Source: Cacajao melanocephalus (lineage: Eukaryota; Chordata; Mammalia; Primates; Pitheciidae). Taken from it: a DNA stretch of 64,000 nucleotides. Below the pieces are notes generated by a model. It worked only from the letters and a program-made list of their open reading frames with translations, made no database searches and had not been told where the DNA came from. Shown here one piece after another: positions 1-11,300 of this stretch. The translations under genes were made by a program, and so were the position numbers. The stretch covers positions 62,001 to 126,000 of the forward strand of contig CAUYLG010051940.1 of NCBI GenBank assembly GCA_963573385.1. The letters run 5' to 3'. Each line of letters begins with the position of its first letter. Within the stretch, counting starts at the first letter, position 1.

Positions 1-3000
1 GCTTTAGGAGGTCTTTGGGGTAGAAAAATTAGGTGGCCATCCTATCTATCATTAAATTGGTGGAATGTACTTTGGTGCTGGGTTCTTTCTCTAGAATTAG
101 AGGATCCTGAGAATATGGAGGAATTTTGATGATAACTGGAAGCTTAATATTTTCTGAGCATGTGCTGGGTAATCCATGCCAAAAGGTATCACCAGAATCA
201 CCTGGACTAAAGTTCACAATCCAACTCACTTGCTTCCCCAGTGACCCATAATCTTGGCCCTAGAAGAGGCCCCTGCAGGATAACTGTGGGCTGATGTAAT
301 TCCTACATGTACATCAAAATGGCCCCATGGTGGCTATAATCACAGCCTCCAAACCACAGAAATATTTGTTCACATATCAAAGTGTTTGCTTCAAGAAGAT
401 CTTTGCTGCCTATTGAGATGATTACCTCTATACCAGTTTTCATTTGTAAATATCAGGATGCGGTAACCCACATGATATTAGACACGAAGCCACAAATTCT
501 CATGGTTTGGTAAATGGGTAATCATGATTCTTTCACCTGAAGTGCAGAGGTACTGGCGGAACCAGTGACCTGCGTCCTGCCCAGGACATCAGACACTTCC
601 CATTGGTGGAGTACAAACTTTTGTAGTCTTCTCTTGTTTTCCTGTTCTCTTGCCCTGCCAACTTACTGCTCTGCCCAATATATAATTTTACTATATAGTA
701 AATGACAAGTATGAATATTCTGGACTCTCCTTATGTGGATCTGAAATGTTACACTCAGGAGGAAATAAGGTTATTGGAGGGTTCACATAGGTTGTGTGAC
801 TGTGTGTGGGGGATGTGGTAGAGGAGACAGAAGATTTGGACATATGTTTGGACACGATCATCTTTTTGACCACTTTCAAGTATAAAAGTCATGATTCAGT
901 GATTCCATGAAATGCTCTGAACTGCTATGATAAAAGGTGCTGTGGACACAAAGAGCATTATTATTAGCTCCATTTTTTGAAGTGATGTTATAATCTTTGT
1001 TCATTTTCAGTTTTATTATTCATTTGTACTTACTGAATTTTCTCACCAACTCTTCTTTTGTACTATCACAATATCTAACAGCTTTAATCAGCCAATTTGT
1101 CTTGACAAAAATTACATGCTTGGCTGTCTCTATTCATAGCACTGTTTTGTTTTTCAAATCTCCATTCAGCCATAGCCTCCCTCTCAAAGAATACCCCATA
1201 TGTATATTCAGTCCTAGTATTTTGGTTTTGCCAAAAGGCCCCTTATCTGTTTTCCACAAGCATAACCTGCTTCAATACTCATTGTCTGAGAGTTTTTAAT
1301 CACTCCATATTCATGTGGAACTCATAGATAGCTCTAATGTGAGATTCAAAATGAACCAGCATTACTTAATGGAGACTTTAAATAGATTAATAGAAGCAAT
1401 TTTATTCCCTTGTGCTATTTAGTTCCATGCTCCAATTTTATCAAGAATATTTCTTTTTACCTGGCCTTATCAGACCTTATTAGAGGAGTGCATTAATAAA
1501 TTAAAAGTCTTAGTCAATATGAGAATCTTACATGAAGCTTCGTGTTTTGTCTACCTTGGAATTATCTGGAATACTGGTCATATGTTCAGTTTTAAATTGG
1601 TTACATTGCTTTTTTGTTGGTCAGAACTTCAGCTCTATTGCTGCAAAGCTCAAATTCTCTGGACTTCTAATGATTCATCTTAACAGAATTTGTAGTATGT
1701 ATTTCTCATCTTGAATTGGTATTTTAGACTTTGATTGTGAGACGATAATGCTTGCACAAATTTCTAAGCCACTTTGACCATAACCTTCTAGAGTGCTACA
1801 GAGTAGTTGGTTGGGGGCTTATAAATTAGAGAGAGCAGGTCTGTTGTTGTGTTTTGCCTCCAAAAGTAGAAATGCAAGCTGGCTAATGAATTTATCTTTT
1901 GTCTTTTATAAAATCAGTCCCAGGTTGGTCAAAGGAATGCTGAAGGTACAGATATTTTGGAGGGGTTTCATTTTTAGACGCAATTTATTTGAAAAGCATC
2001 AGTATGTAGTACCCTGCCCCTGAAATCTGTTACTTAGATTTTTTTTTTGATCAGTTAAAATCAGAGGACTTGCCCCTTTGTTACACTCCATGATAGTTTA
2101 TCAAGAACTACCCTCAAATTACAGCATGTGTTGGGGTTCTATTCTTGGGTCTACTTCTTATAGAAATTCTGCTTAGTATTGTTCAACTTCAATTTATATA
2201 CATGAAAAATTATATTTCAAATGCCAGTCTTTGGATTATTGAAATATTTTGGGTACACATCTAAAGCAAATAAGAAATATAGCCAAAAGTTAAGGTGAAA
2301 TAATTTTGTTACTATTCCTAGTTAGTGTCATATTTCTCTGCTTTTTCTATGATCATGAATAATTTGTCTATTTATATATCAATATTACAGAAGATAGATA
2401 TTTTATAGATAAGAGAGCAGGATAATTTAATTATAAATATTAATCTGAGAATGACTACTTAATTCCTCAGATCTTCAGTTTTCCTACCGGAACAAAGAAG
2501 GCATATTTAGTTCTAACAATAGCTGTGTTTCCCTGAATTTGCATTTAATTAATTGCTAGCAAATCAAATGATATTTTTAGTACCTGGAGGTGGGATGTGG
2601 AGGTGGCATGCTATTTAAAGAAATATTTTAATGAATTTAACAAATAACCCCTGAATACATCTGTTTTTATAAGTTTGGATTTTTAAATAATGGGTTTTGG
2701 TAGAAGAATAATTCAAGTTTTATAAATGATGTCATGTTTTACATGCTCTAGGGGTGCACTCTTATTAAAATTCAACCTTATATTGAATGCTTCTATAAAT
2801 ATGTTTTCTGATTCGTTTCATAATTTATATTTTTGATAATTTTTATAAATCAGTTTTTCTTAAAGTAGGGCACAGCTGGATTGCTCTTCTTTTTCCTACA
2901 GATGCATAGTGTAGGGTAATTAGTTAATCTCTGCAGTGTCCTGAAAAGATGAATAAAACATGGAGTGCTATTTCTATCAATCTCCTCTCTCACCTTTTCT

Positions 3001-3463
3001 TTTCCTCACTCTCAGGTGGGTTTGTAGTGGTTGAATAGATGTTGAAGAAACGGTTACTGGCTAATTTATCTCAGTGCTTGCCAGTGCTCTCTTGGAGATA
3101 CATTTTAATTTTATGAAAAGAAAAATAAATAAAAATAACTCAAGTAGAAGTACAAGAAAACAAGGAAAATAGGAGCTTGAAAATTGCAAATGTATTACAG
3201 ATAAAAGAACTAGCAGAGGACAAAATAAACCTTGAATTTTATGTAATTATTGAATTTGTTTTAAAGCCTGAAATGCAGTAGGGAGAACAAGATATACCTT
3301 ACATTCCTCCATCTTTTGTACACCTCCTCTTCAAGCATAAGGAAATTCTGTATCACCTCTGCTCTGTTCTAGAAAACTCTTAAAATACTCTAGGCTTTGA
3401 TGTTCAGCCTTAGTTCCCCCTGAACCCTTTGCACCTGAGCTACCAGCACACAGCATTCATGGG

Positions 3464-3470
<7 letters not shown>
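1..3470. other. Unclassified AT-rich non-coding sequence
   Basis: I recognise no gene and no confident repeat family in this stretch. Open frames reach at most 100 codons (997-1299, plus strand) and look like chance. T-rich runs occur near 2038-2048. The first 700 bases are somewhat less AT-rich and could hide an old, decayed repeat, but no family signature was convincing. Confidence 0.5.

Positions 3471-3521
<51 letters not shown>
3471..3521. repeat. (CA)n microsatellite
   Basis: An uninterrupted run of 25 CA dinucleotides, read directly from the sequence, preceded by a short imperfect CA stretch from about 3464. A pure tract of this length is likely to vary in length between individuals. 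Confidence 0.97.
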
Positions 3522-3523
<2 letters not shown>

Positions 3524-3543
3524 CTTTGCTATTTTCTTACTTT

Positions 3544-3585
3544 GGCTTTTTTTCTTGGGTAGGTGGCTTTTTTTTTCGGGTAGGT
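3544..3585. repeat. 21-bp tandem duplication
   Basis: Two adjacent 21-base units, each beginning GGC, carrying a T-run and ending GGGTAGGT, differ at two positions only. They lie 23 bases after the CA microsatellite. Small duplications of this kind fit replication slippage. Confidence 0.85.
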
Positions 3586-4409
3586 GGTGTTCACTTTCTC
3601 CATTGTGCAAATGAGAATACCACTGGTGTCCGAGCATTTAGTCTCTTCTGATTTTAAAATAAAATGTTTGAAGGTTCTGGAAATATTGCAGCTGAGATGA
3701 GGTTCTTTCTTTCCTTTCTAGCTGCTCGAAGCTTTGTGTGGGCTTAAAAGTGGCTCTTGAAGGAAATGGATGTTCTCTAGTGGGAAGAGTCATTAATTTT
3801 AAGAGCAAAAGTCAAAGAGCTGACCCTCTGTACTCTGGTTTCTGTCCTTCTTAACCTGTAGGCGTAATTAAAGACTGGGAAATCTGGGTTTGGGGTCCTT
3901 GCTTCTATAGACAGACCATCACCTATTTCTCTAATTTTCTCAGGTCTAAAAACCATGCATGTTTCCATCTAATACTCTTTTCAGGGAACTATTTAGACCA
4001 TATCCAGGTTCCGTGGCTTACTATTGTTTAGGGAAATACACTTCTATAGGTTGATATTGCCTACTCTCTTTAGGTGATCATGTCTTCCATTTACATCAGC
4101 TTATAGAAATGTTTTTTGGATGAATGTATCAGTAAGGCTATCATCACTGAGAGAAAAAGATACCAACAAAAAAATAAAAAATAAATTTCAACCATAAAGG
4201 GTTAAGAAATTTGCCAGTGGCACTGCAGTCTAGGGAATCACTTTGAAGCAGAAATCTTGGGGATCTTATTTCATTACTGGCTCAAAGTGGGGCCTAGGAC
4301 AAGTTGCTTCTTTCCTTTTGGACCTATATTCTGAGAAAACAGTGATTTTTGTTACTAGGGAAGCAGCCAGTATCCAATGCTGTTTTTATTTGCGTTTGAT
4401 TTTTCAAAA
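3586..4409. other. Mostly unclassified sequence, possible MIR remnant
   Basis: No gene is seen. Bases of about 4205-4360 weakly resemble a plus-strand MIR, with a phrase like the tail of a tRNA-derived SINE near 4290-4345, but the match is too degraded for a separate call. Confidence 0.35.
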
Positions 4410-5140
4410 ACAGCTTTGACTTTATTGAGAGAGAATTCACATCATACAACTCATCCATTTAAAGTATACAATTCAATGGTTTTTTAGCATATTCACAGGG
4501 TTGCGCAACCATCATCATAATCTAGTTTTAGCATGTTTTCAGCCTCCTTCAAGGAAACCCTGAACCCATCAGCAATTGATCCCATTTCTCTCCTGTGTCC
4601 TTCCCTAGGCCCTAAGCAACCCCTAATCTACTGTGTGTCTCTATAAATTTGCTTATTCTGGACGTGTACCCTAAATAGAATCATACAGTATGTGGCCTTT
4701 TGTGACAGAATTCCTTCACTTTGCATAGTATTTTCAAGAGTCAGACACATTGTAGCGAGTGTCAGTACTTCATTCCTTTTTATGGCTGATTAATACTTTA
4801 CTGGATAGATATACCATATTTTTTTTTACTCACTTATCAGTTGACGAACATTTGGGTTCTTTCCATTTTTTAGCTATTTGTATTGAGATACAAATCATTT
4901 ATCACCTATATGATTTGCAAATATTTCCTTCTATTCTTTGGGTCATCTTTTAACTTTATTGATGGTCTCATTTGCAACACAAAAGTTTTTAATTTTGATG
5001 TAGTCCAATGTCCAGTTTTTTCTTTCGTCACCTATCTTTCAGTGCCAGATCCAGGAAATCACTGGGTAACTCAAGATTACAAATACTTAATTTTTTATGT
5101 TTTCTTATGCGAGTTTTATAGTTTTTGCTCTATGATTATT
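4410..5140 (-). mobile_element. L1M fragment (3' end and ORF2), antisense
   Basis: On the plus strand this reads as the reverse complement of an old L1: first the 3' UTR signature around TTCACAGGGTTGCGCAACCA (near 4493), then the reversed end of ORF2 (CATTCCTTTTTATGGCTGA near 4771) and the more upstream ORF2 segment with TTTGCAAATATTTCCTTCTA (4913). The 3' end is therefore at the left. Heavy divergence fits an L1MB/L1MC/L1ME age class; the subfamily is not assigned. Confidence 0.85.
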
Positions 5141-6404
5141 TGTTTGTTTGTTTTCATTTCAGAGTTGATCCAAACACTGAATACCTTTGAAAAAATGGTC
5201 AAAATAATCCAACATCTAGTAGCTCCAAATAATGGAAAAGCTGGCAAGAATTGTGGCATGTGCTGAATATTTCATTTTAGGCAGTTGTATCATGATTCCA
5301 TGCTCCCATCCATATTTCCTTTGCTATAATAAGTTTTAACTTTTATTTGTTCTGCTCACATTGCTGGGCAATTTAAGAAATAGTTTCCTTAGTAAAGTCT
5401 GAAACTGATAGCTATTGTAGTTTTCTACGAAATTTTTTGCTCTTTATGTTTTGCCTACACTCCAGTCTATCCTCTAGAATCACTTTTAATTTTTCCTTTT
5501 CACATGATTATAAAATGTGCTTGTTTTTAAATCTCTTTTAAAATCTCTCATTTTTATTATTATGTCCTGGGAGATTTTTAAAAAGCCTTCATTTTTGACA
5601 GGGCTTTATTTAAAAAAAGATAATAATGTTTTGCTTAATTATCCTGCAGTATCTACAGGCCTTAGTATGTAGTGAGAATTTAATACACATGAAACAGCAA
5701 AAGATTTATGCTTGACCTTTTCAGTTGGATATCAATTGTATTAGATTTCCTAATTAGACATTGGTCTAACCTCACTGGTGCTTCAAAATTTAGATGGTGG
5801 CCCCCTTAACATGTAAAGCTCTAGTGTTAATCTGAATAAGAGAATAACAAGAAAGTGAACTCATGAAGACTTTCGGTAATGGCCAGGCTTCACAGTATTA
5901 GCCATTCACTTGCAGAACCTTGACCTCCATGTTTCTTACTAGATATGGTCACACATGTTATTACGGGAGCCCTTGGCTTGTCCCCTTCACCTCTAGGGAC
6001 ACAATTATTTCTATTCTACTTAGAAAAACTGTATCCCATATAGTGGTTGTCTTCCTGCTCCCTAGGAAATAATCTGCTGGAATTCAAAATACAATTACCA
6101 CGCTTGACCACTTTCCTATATCCTGGAGCTGACCATTATTAATGGCATCCAATTATTCATAGCAATCAAGCAGCTGACCTTGCTAAACAGATCACAGCAA
6201 TGGGTATCTGACAGTCAGTCTGCTGGCTGGGCATAATAGAAGGAGACAATGTCATATCCTGGTCGTCTTTAGCGAAAACAACACGTCACTTGCAGACTTG
6301 CTGGAATGCTATAATGACTTGATTGCTAGATTTAGCCTGTCATTATTTTAAAAGCATGTGTTTATATATGCTGGCAGGAGCAGGAAAAAGAGGTTGGTTT
6401 AGGT
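5141..6404. other. Unclassified sequence
   Basis: No gene or confident repeat. A pyrimidine-rich run followed by CAG ends at about 5162, with an open frame from there to a stop at 5266. It resembles a splice acceptor by eye, but no donor, reading-frame conservation or partner exon is visible. Confidence 0.45.
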
Positions 6405-6575
6405 AAGCTTGGAGTCTGGGAATGTCTTTGGCTTGCCCTGTATCACGGCAAATTAACTGAGCGACCTTTGGTAAGTCATTTAGGTTTCCAAGTTTGAATT
6501 TCCTCAATTCTAAAATGAGGGCATTTTGCCTACTTTCAAGGGTGGGCATGAGAGTTAAATGATATAATCACTATG
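6405..6575 (+). mobile_element. MIR SINE remnant
   Basis: The order of recognisable MIR elements is kept on the plus strand: a stretch like GAGCGACCTTTGGTAAGTCA (6459), then a CCTCAATTCTAAAATGAGGG-like core (6503), then the AGTTAAATGATATAAT tail (6552). Ancient and diverged. Confidence 0.7.
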
Positions 6576-7325
6576 AAACAATCAGGTAAGCAGCAGTTGC
6601 TCCATCACTGTCAGTTTCCTATCCATTGAGTCAATCTGCACCTTAGCTCCAGCAGAGATAAAAGGAATAACATACAGGCTTTTTTATTCTCCCCAAAGTG
6701 CAGGATAGGTTTTGACTCCCACATGAAGGCTGGTTTTTCATTCTGCTTTTTGCACAAGCCCACAAGTCAAAGGTTTTCCTTTATTGTGCTGTGGTATTAA
6801 AGTGTGATATTTGTTTGCAGTGATGGAGCCTAAGTGTAAAAACTGACACAAATTTCCAGGTGGTTGGTTTTTGACCCTTCCATTTCCTTGACTATATTTT
6901 CTTTTTGAGTTGGCATGATTTATATCAGCTCTGCTCCAACTGCAGAAAGGAGCAAATTGTTTACCTTTGAAAGTACATTAATTTTCTCATGCTAGTAGGG
7001 AGGGGGTTTTCACAAGGAACTAACTTTATTTGAATTTTAAGCCAAGCAATTTGAAGGGAGATGGAGAAATACAAACAGTTAATATTCACTAGAGTGTCAC
7101 TGACAGGTCTCATTCAAAGGGACCACATAAAAACTCCTTTATTAGTTCTTTCTCCTTGTCACTATGAGAGATAATCCAGTGTCATTTGCATCCCAAGTTT
7201 AAAAATCCGTACTTTTATATGTTTGTTAGATTGAAATGAAGATGAAATATTCTCTTTAGAATTTCTTTATTTTTCCCATTAAAAAATGGTATTTGTGTGG
7301 ACTGAAAAGTAGAGTATACTATCCG
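6576..7325. other. Unclassified sequence
   Basis: No repeat or gene is recognised. The part from about 6740 to 6985 is not obviously transposon-derived and contains short strings resembling TCF/LEF and SOX sites (TCAAAGG, CTTTATTGTG, CCTTTGAAAG). Such strings are frequent by chance. Confidence 0.4.
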
Positions 7326-7500
7326 ACAGGATTTAGAGTCAAATGGGGCAATCTGAGTCTCTTCCATTGGCTAGCAGGGACAAGCTCAACCAAATCATTT
7401 CACCTGTCTTTTCTTCAGTTTTCTCATTTGCAAAGTGGAGACTCCAATCTTTCTCACAGGATGTTGTGAGAAAAAAATGTTTTAAAATGGGAGAAATTAC
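7326..7500 (+). mobile_element. MIR SINE remnant
   Basis: A plus-strand MIR is indicated by the AAGCTCAACCAAATCATTTC stretch (7383), the CAGTTTTCTCATTTGCAAAG core (7416) and a tail with CACAGGATGTTGTGAG (7456). These correspond in order to the MIR right half. Confidence 0.75.
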
Positions 7501-7610
7501 AAAATATAAATGTTACACAAAAGTAAAATGGTATTTTAAAGTTAGAATAATTTTTAAAATGCTTAAAGTTTTATCTAAAGATTTTCTGCAGTCTTTGACA
7601 GGGAAATGGA

Positions 7611-7714
7611 TGTAGCAAACCACTACCATGGCATGTGTATACCTATGTAACAAACCTGCACAATCTGTACATGTACCCCAGAACTTAAAGTATAATAAAT
7701 AAATTTAAAAAATA
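7611..7714 (+). mobile_element. L1 3' end, strongly 5'-truncated
   Basis: About 100 bases match the extreme L1PA/L1PB 3' UTR: CCTATGTAACAAACCTGCAC (7642), ATGTACCCCAGAACTTAAAG (7671) and an AATAAA-rich A-tail. The rest of the element is absent, so this is a short truncated insertion. No clear TSD was found. Confidence 0.85.
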
Positions 7715-8047
7715 GAATTTCTTATCTACATTGCTTGGCAGTGGTGAATATGCAATGCATTTAACTTGCCATGAACCTTATGAAGCATCAAGCAGAACTT
7801 ACTAAGAGAAATGGGAACTTAATTTTAAAGAAGGTAGCTGAGAGTGTCTGATTAGCCCTGAGAGCAATTGGGAATTTCCTGCTGAACTGTAAAATAGCCT
7901 GTATTTCTGCACTCCTGGTGGGCCATATGGCTATACAAATAGGTGACCGGGGAACAGAGGGAACTTGTGGTGGCTTAGGGCTCTGGAATATTCAGCCTGT
8001 AGGTTGGGCAATTTAGAAAGTGGCCCCGTCTGCTTTGTAGGTAATAA
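7715..8047. other. Unclassified sequence
   Basis: About 330 bases between an L1 end and a MIR. I see no recognisable gene or repeat. Confidence 0.4.
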
Positions 8048-8200
8048 AATGCCATAGTGGCTAAGGGAATAGACTTAAATCCTGACAGACCGAGTTTTAA
8101 ATGCTAGCTTTTCACTTTTATTATTACAGTTTTCTTATCTGAGAAATAGCAGTAACTGTCAAGGCTCTTGAAGGCTTGAATAAGGTCATACATGTCCTAG
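8048..8200 (+). mobile_element. MIR SINE remnant
   Basis: The MIR 5' part is visible as GCCATAGTGGCTAAGGGAAT (8051), followed by the CTGACAGACCGAGTTTTAAA stretch (8081) and a CTTATCTGAGAAATAGCAGT-like core (8134). Orientation is plus. It is diverged but ordered. Confidence 0.7.
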
Positions 8201-8218
8201 TATTCTCTAGCTACATGC

Positions 8219-8655
8219 AGTGGATTGAATAGTGCCCCCTAAAAGATATGTCCAGGTACAAATCCCCAGAACCTATGAATATGATTTTATTTGCAAAAAT
8301 TGTCTTGGCAGGTATAATGAAGAATCTTGAGATCATCCTGGATGACCAGGGTAGGCCCTAAATCCGGTGGCAAGTGTCCTCATAAGAGGCAGAAGACACA
8401 GACACAGAGAAGAGACCAGGTGAAAACAAAAGAAGAGGCTGGAGTGATGCAGCCGTCAGGTAAGGAAAACCCACAACTATCAGGAGCCAGAAGAGGCAAG
8501 AAATGTAATCTTCTAGAGGATCTGGACGAGTGTGGTCCTATGAACACCTTGATTTCAGACTTCTGACCTCCAGTACTGTGGAATAAAATTCTGATGTTTA
8601 AAGTCACCTTTTTGTTTGGTAATTTGCTACAGTACCACAAGAGGTAAAGAACTGA
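8219..8655 (+). mobile_element. MLT1-type MaLR LTR
   Basis: This resembles a solo MLT1 LTR in sense orientation. It opens with AGTGGATTGAATAGTGCCCC (8219), carries the GGCTGGAGTGATGCAGCC block (8438), the GAACACCTTGATTTCAGACT block (8540), and a CCTCCAGTACTGTGGAATAA block (8569) that includes an AATAAA signal near 8582. Length near 440 bp is about full for the family. No internal region follows, which fits LTR-LTR recombination. Open frames on both strands here are incidental. Confidence 0.85.
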
Positions 8656-9577
8656 GCTCAGTGTCTTTTACATGGGCAATGTTCCGTAATTTGTAGCTTT
8701 ATTTTCTAAATAAAATAGACCTTTTTTGTGGGGGTAGGGAATGTGCTTTCAAAAAAATTATTTCTTTACCTTTTTCCTACTTTATAACCTTTGCTGAAAC
8801 TTCATTAATTTAGTCATGTAGTATTTATTAAGCAACTTCCATGTATCAAGATACTTTGTGCTAAGTGTACTAAATACTTTTAAAAGAGCACTATTTGATA
8901 TGAAGCAGGATACATAAAGACCCCAGTCTTACTAGGTTTAACTCATGGTATACTCACCATGAATAACCAGTGTATATAAGATATTCTCAAGTGAATATTT
9001 CATCTTCACTTTACTCTAGCAAGTTTATAAGAGTATGGTTTTTAAAAATTGGGATTCAAGTGACACTCGAACGTCTTTCATAGTGACAAGAAAATAGGAC
9101 TAAGAAAGGAGTTTTTATGTGGTCACTTTGAATCAGATGTGTCAATGACAGACTAGTAAATATAAACTGTATACATTTCCCCATCCTCCTTCAAATTGCT
9201 CGGCTTAAAATTCAAATAAGTTTAGTTTCTTGTGAAACTCTCCCTCCTAGTGGCATGAGAGAATTAAGGTATTTCTGAAAGTAAACAATTTGCTCCTTTC
9301 TGCAGACACAGACAAATGTAAAACAAATCCGCACTGCAAGATTAAATGCTATGACAAAATCCTGTTGGATTTGGGACAAAGAACAGAAGGATTACTTGAA
9401 CAGAATCAGTGTGGTGGACTCTTGGCAAAGATGGAAACAGGGACAGAAGTAGAGACATTGGTTTTAAGCAAATGACTAAGCCTGAAGAACAAAGGGAGAA
9501 GTCTTAGGGGGAGAAAAAGTAGTTTTGTAGAGGACTTCTGTTATTAAAACAAAGTGTTGACTTTGAAAATTGATGTT
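8656..9577. other. Mostly unclassified, with an L2 3'-end fragment
   Basis: Bases of about 8805-8895 resemble the reverse complement of the L2 3' end (TATTTATTAAGCAACTTCCA at 8822, TACTTTGTGCTAAGTGTACT at 8852). The remainder, including 8900-9577, shows no recognisable gene or repeat. Confidence 0.5.
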
Positions 9578-10286
<709 letters not shown>

Positions 10287-10294
10287 TTATAGAG

Positions 10295-11185
10295 TGCAGC
10301 TTCTGTTCCTACAAGGAAAGGAAAAACCCTCTATGCTAGAAATTCTGATATAAGCAGCAACCAGCAGGAAGAGTGGAGAGTTATATGGGGGAGAGAAGTG
10401 TTTTTGGGAAAACAGTATGATATCTGCAGAATTCTCAGCTCCTGCTGGCCCAATAAACATGGGCCTGAGTGTGATTAAAAAATATTATTTTTTGCTTCCT
10501 GAATCAACATTTAATGATAATGTTTCTATTTGACGTTTCAGCGACAAAAGTGCAAATTATGCATGAAATTGATGTACATTATTCCATAATAAAGTAATCT
10601 GATAGAAAAACACCTTAGGTATTCATATTGAAAACAAGTCATTTATAACTGTTAGGACATTTTGAAAAGGAGCACGATGTCCCTAGAAACAAGAATGACT
10701 GGAAATTGGAGCCATTTAGTTGTGACCAGGGACATGGAGCACTGTGTTCCAGCACCACCCAGTTGCCTTGGTGGTCACAGATTTTTAAAATGATGAAAGA
10801 CAGTTCTTTGTGTTTCTTATTCTGTGACATCATTTTCTGAGTGATAATAAATAGTACATTCCTCTATAATACTGCATTTACAACCTTCACCACACTTTTG
10901 GGCTCTGGAAATGTGCTGATAAACAAATGGTTATGAATTTGAATGTGAATTTGTCAAATACTCTGTGGATTCAAGTGTCTTATTATTCAGACCGTGTGGG
11001 TACTCCACAAATTATTAAGCTTAAGTTATGGCTTCTCAATTCTGAAGTATCTGCCTTCCACCTTCTTTTAAAACATTGTGTTTTAGACACACCTGTTCCA
11101 CATCAGTTTCCACAAAAGTACATCCTCTTGTCAATAAACTTTTGTAGGTTTAACATTAAATGTTAATGTAAGTGGAGCTACTCTG
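10295..11185. other. Unclassified sequence
   Basis: No gene or recognisable repeat. An AT-rich part at 10490-10620 is free of obvious repeats and could be ordinary unique DNA. Confidence 0.4.
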
Positions 11186-11300
11186 CACAGATCACAGATT
11201 TTTAGAGCTTAAGGTGGCCTCAGAGATGACCTAGCCCAACTTCCTCATTTTACACCTGAAGGAAATGACAGCGAAGTGACTTTGTAATTCGTTAGTTTTA
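11186..11300 (-). mobile_element. Possible MIR-like ancient repeat
   Basis: The phrase CCTAGCCCAACTTCCTCATT (11231) followed by TTACACCTGAAGGAAATGAC (11251) resembles the reversed MIR core and its neighbouring text. The fragment is short and diverged, so the call is tentative. Confidence 0.4.

Noticed and set aside
4883..5266. 127-codon plus-strand open frame, the longest in the window
   Set aside because: Two thirds of it is antisense L1M sequence. The last part follows a splice-acceptor-like CAG, but there is no donor, partner exon or conserved protein.
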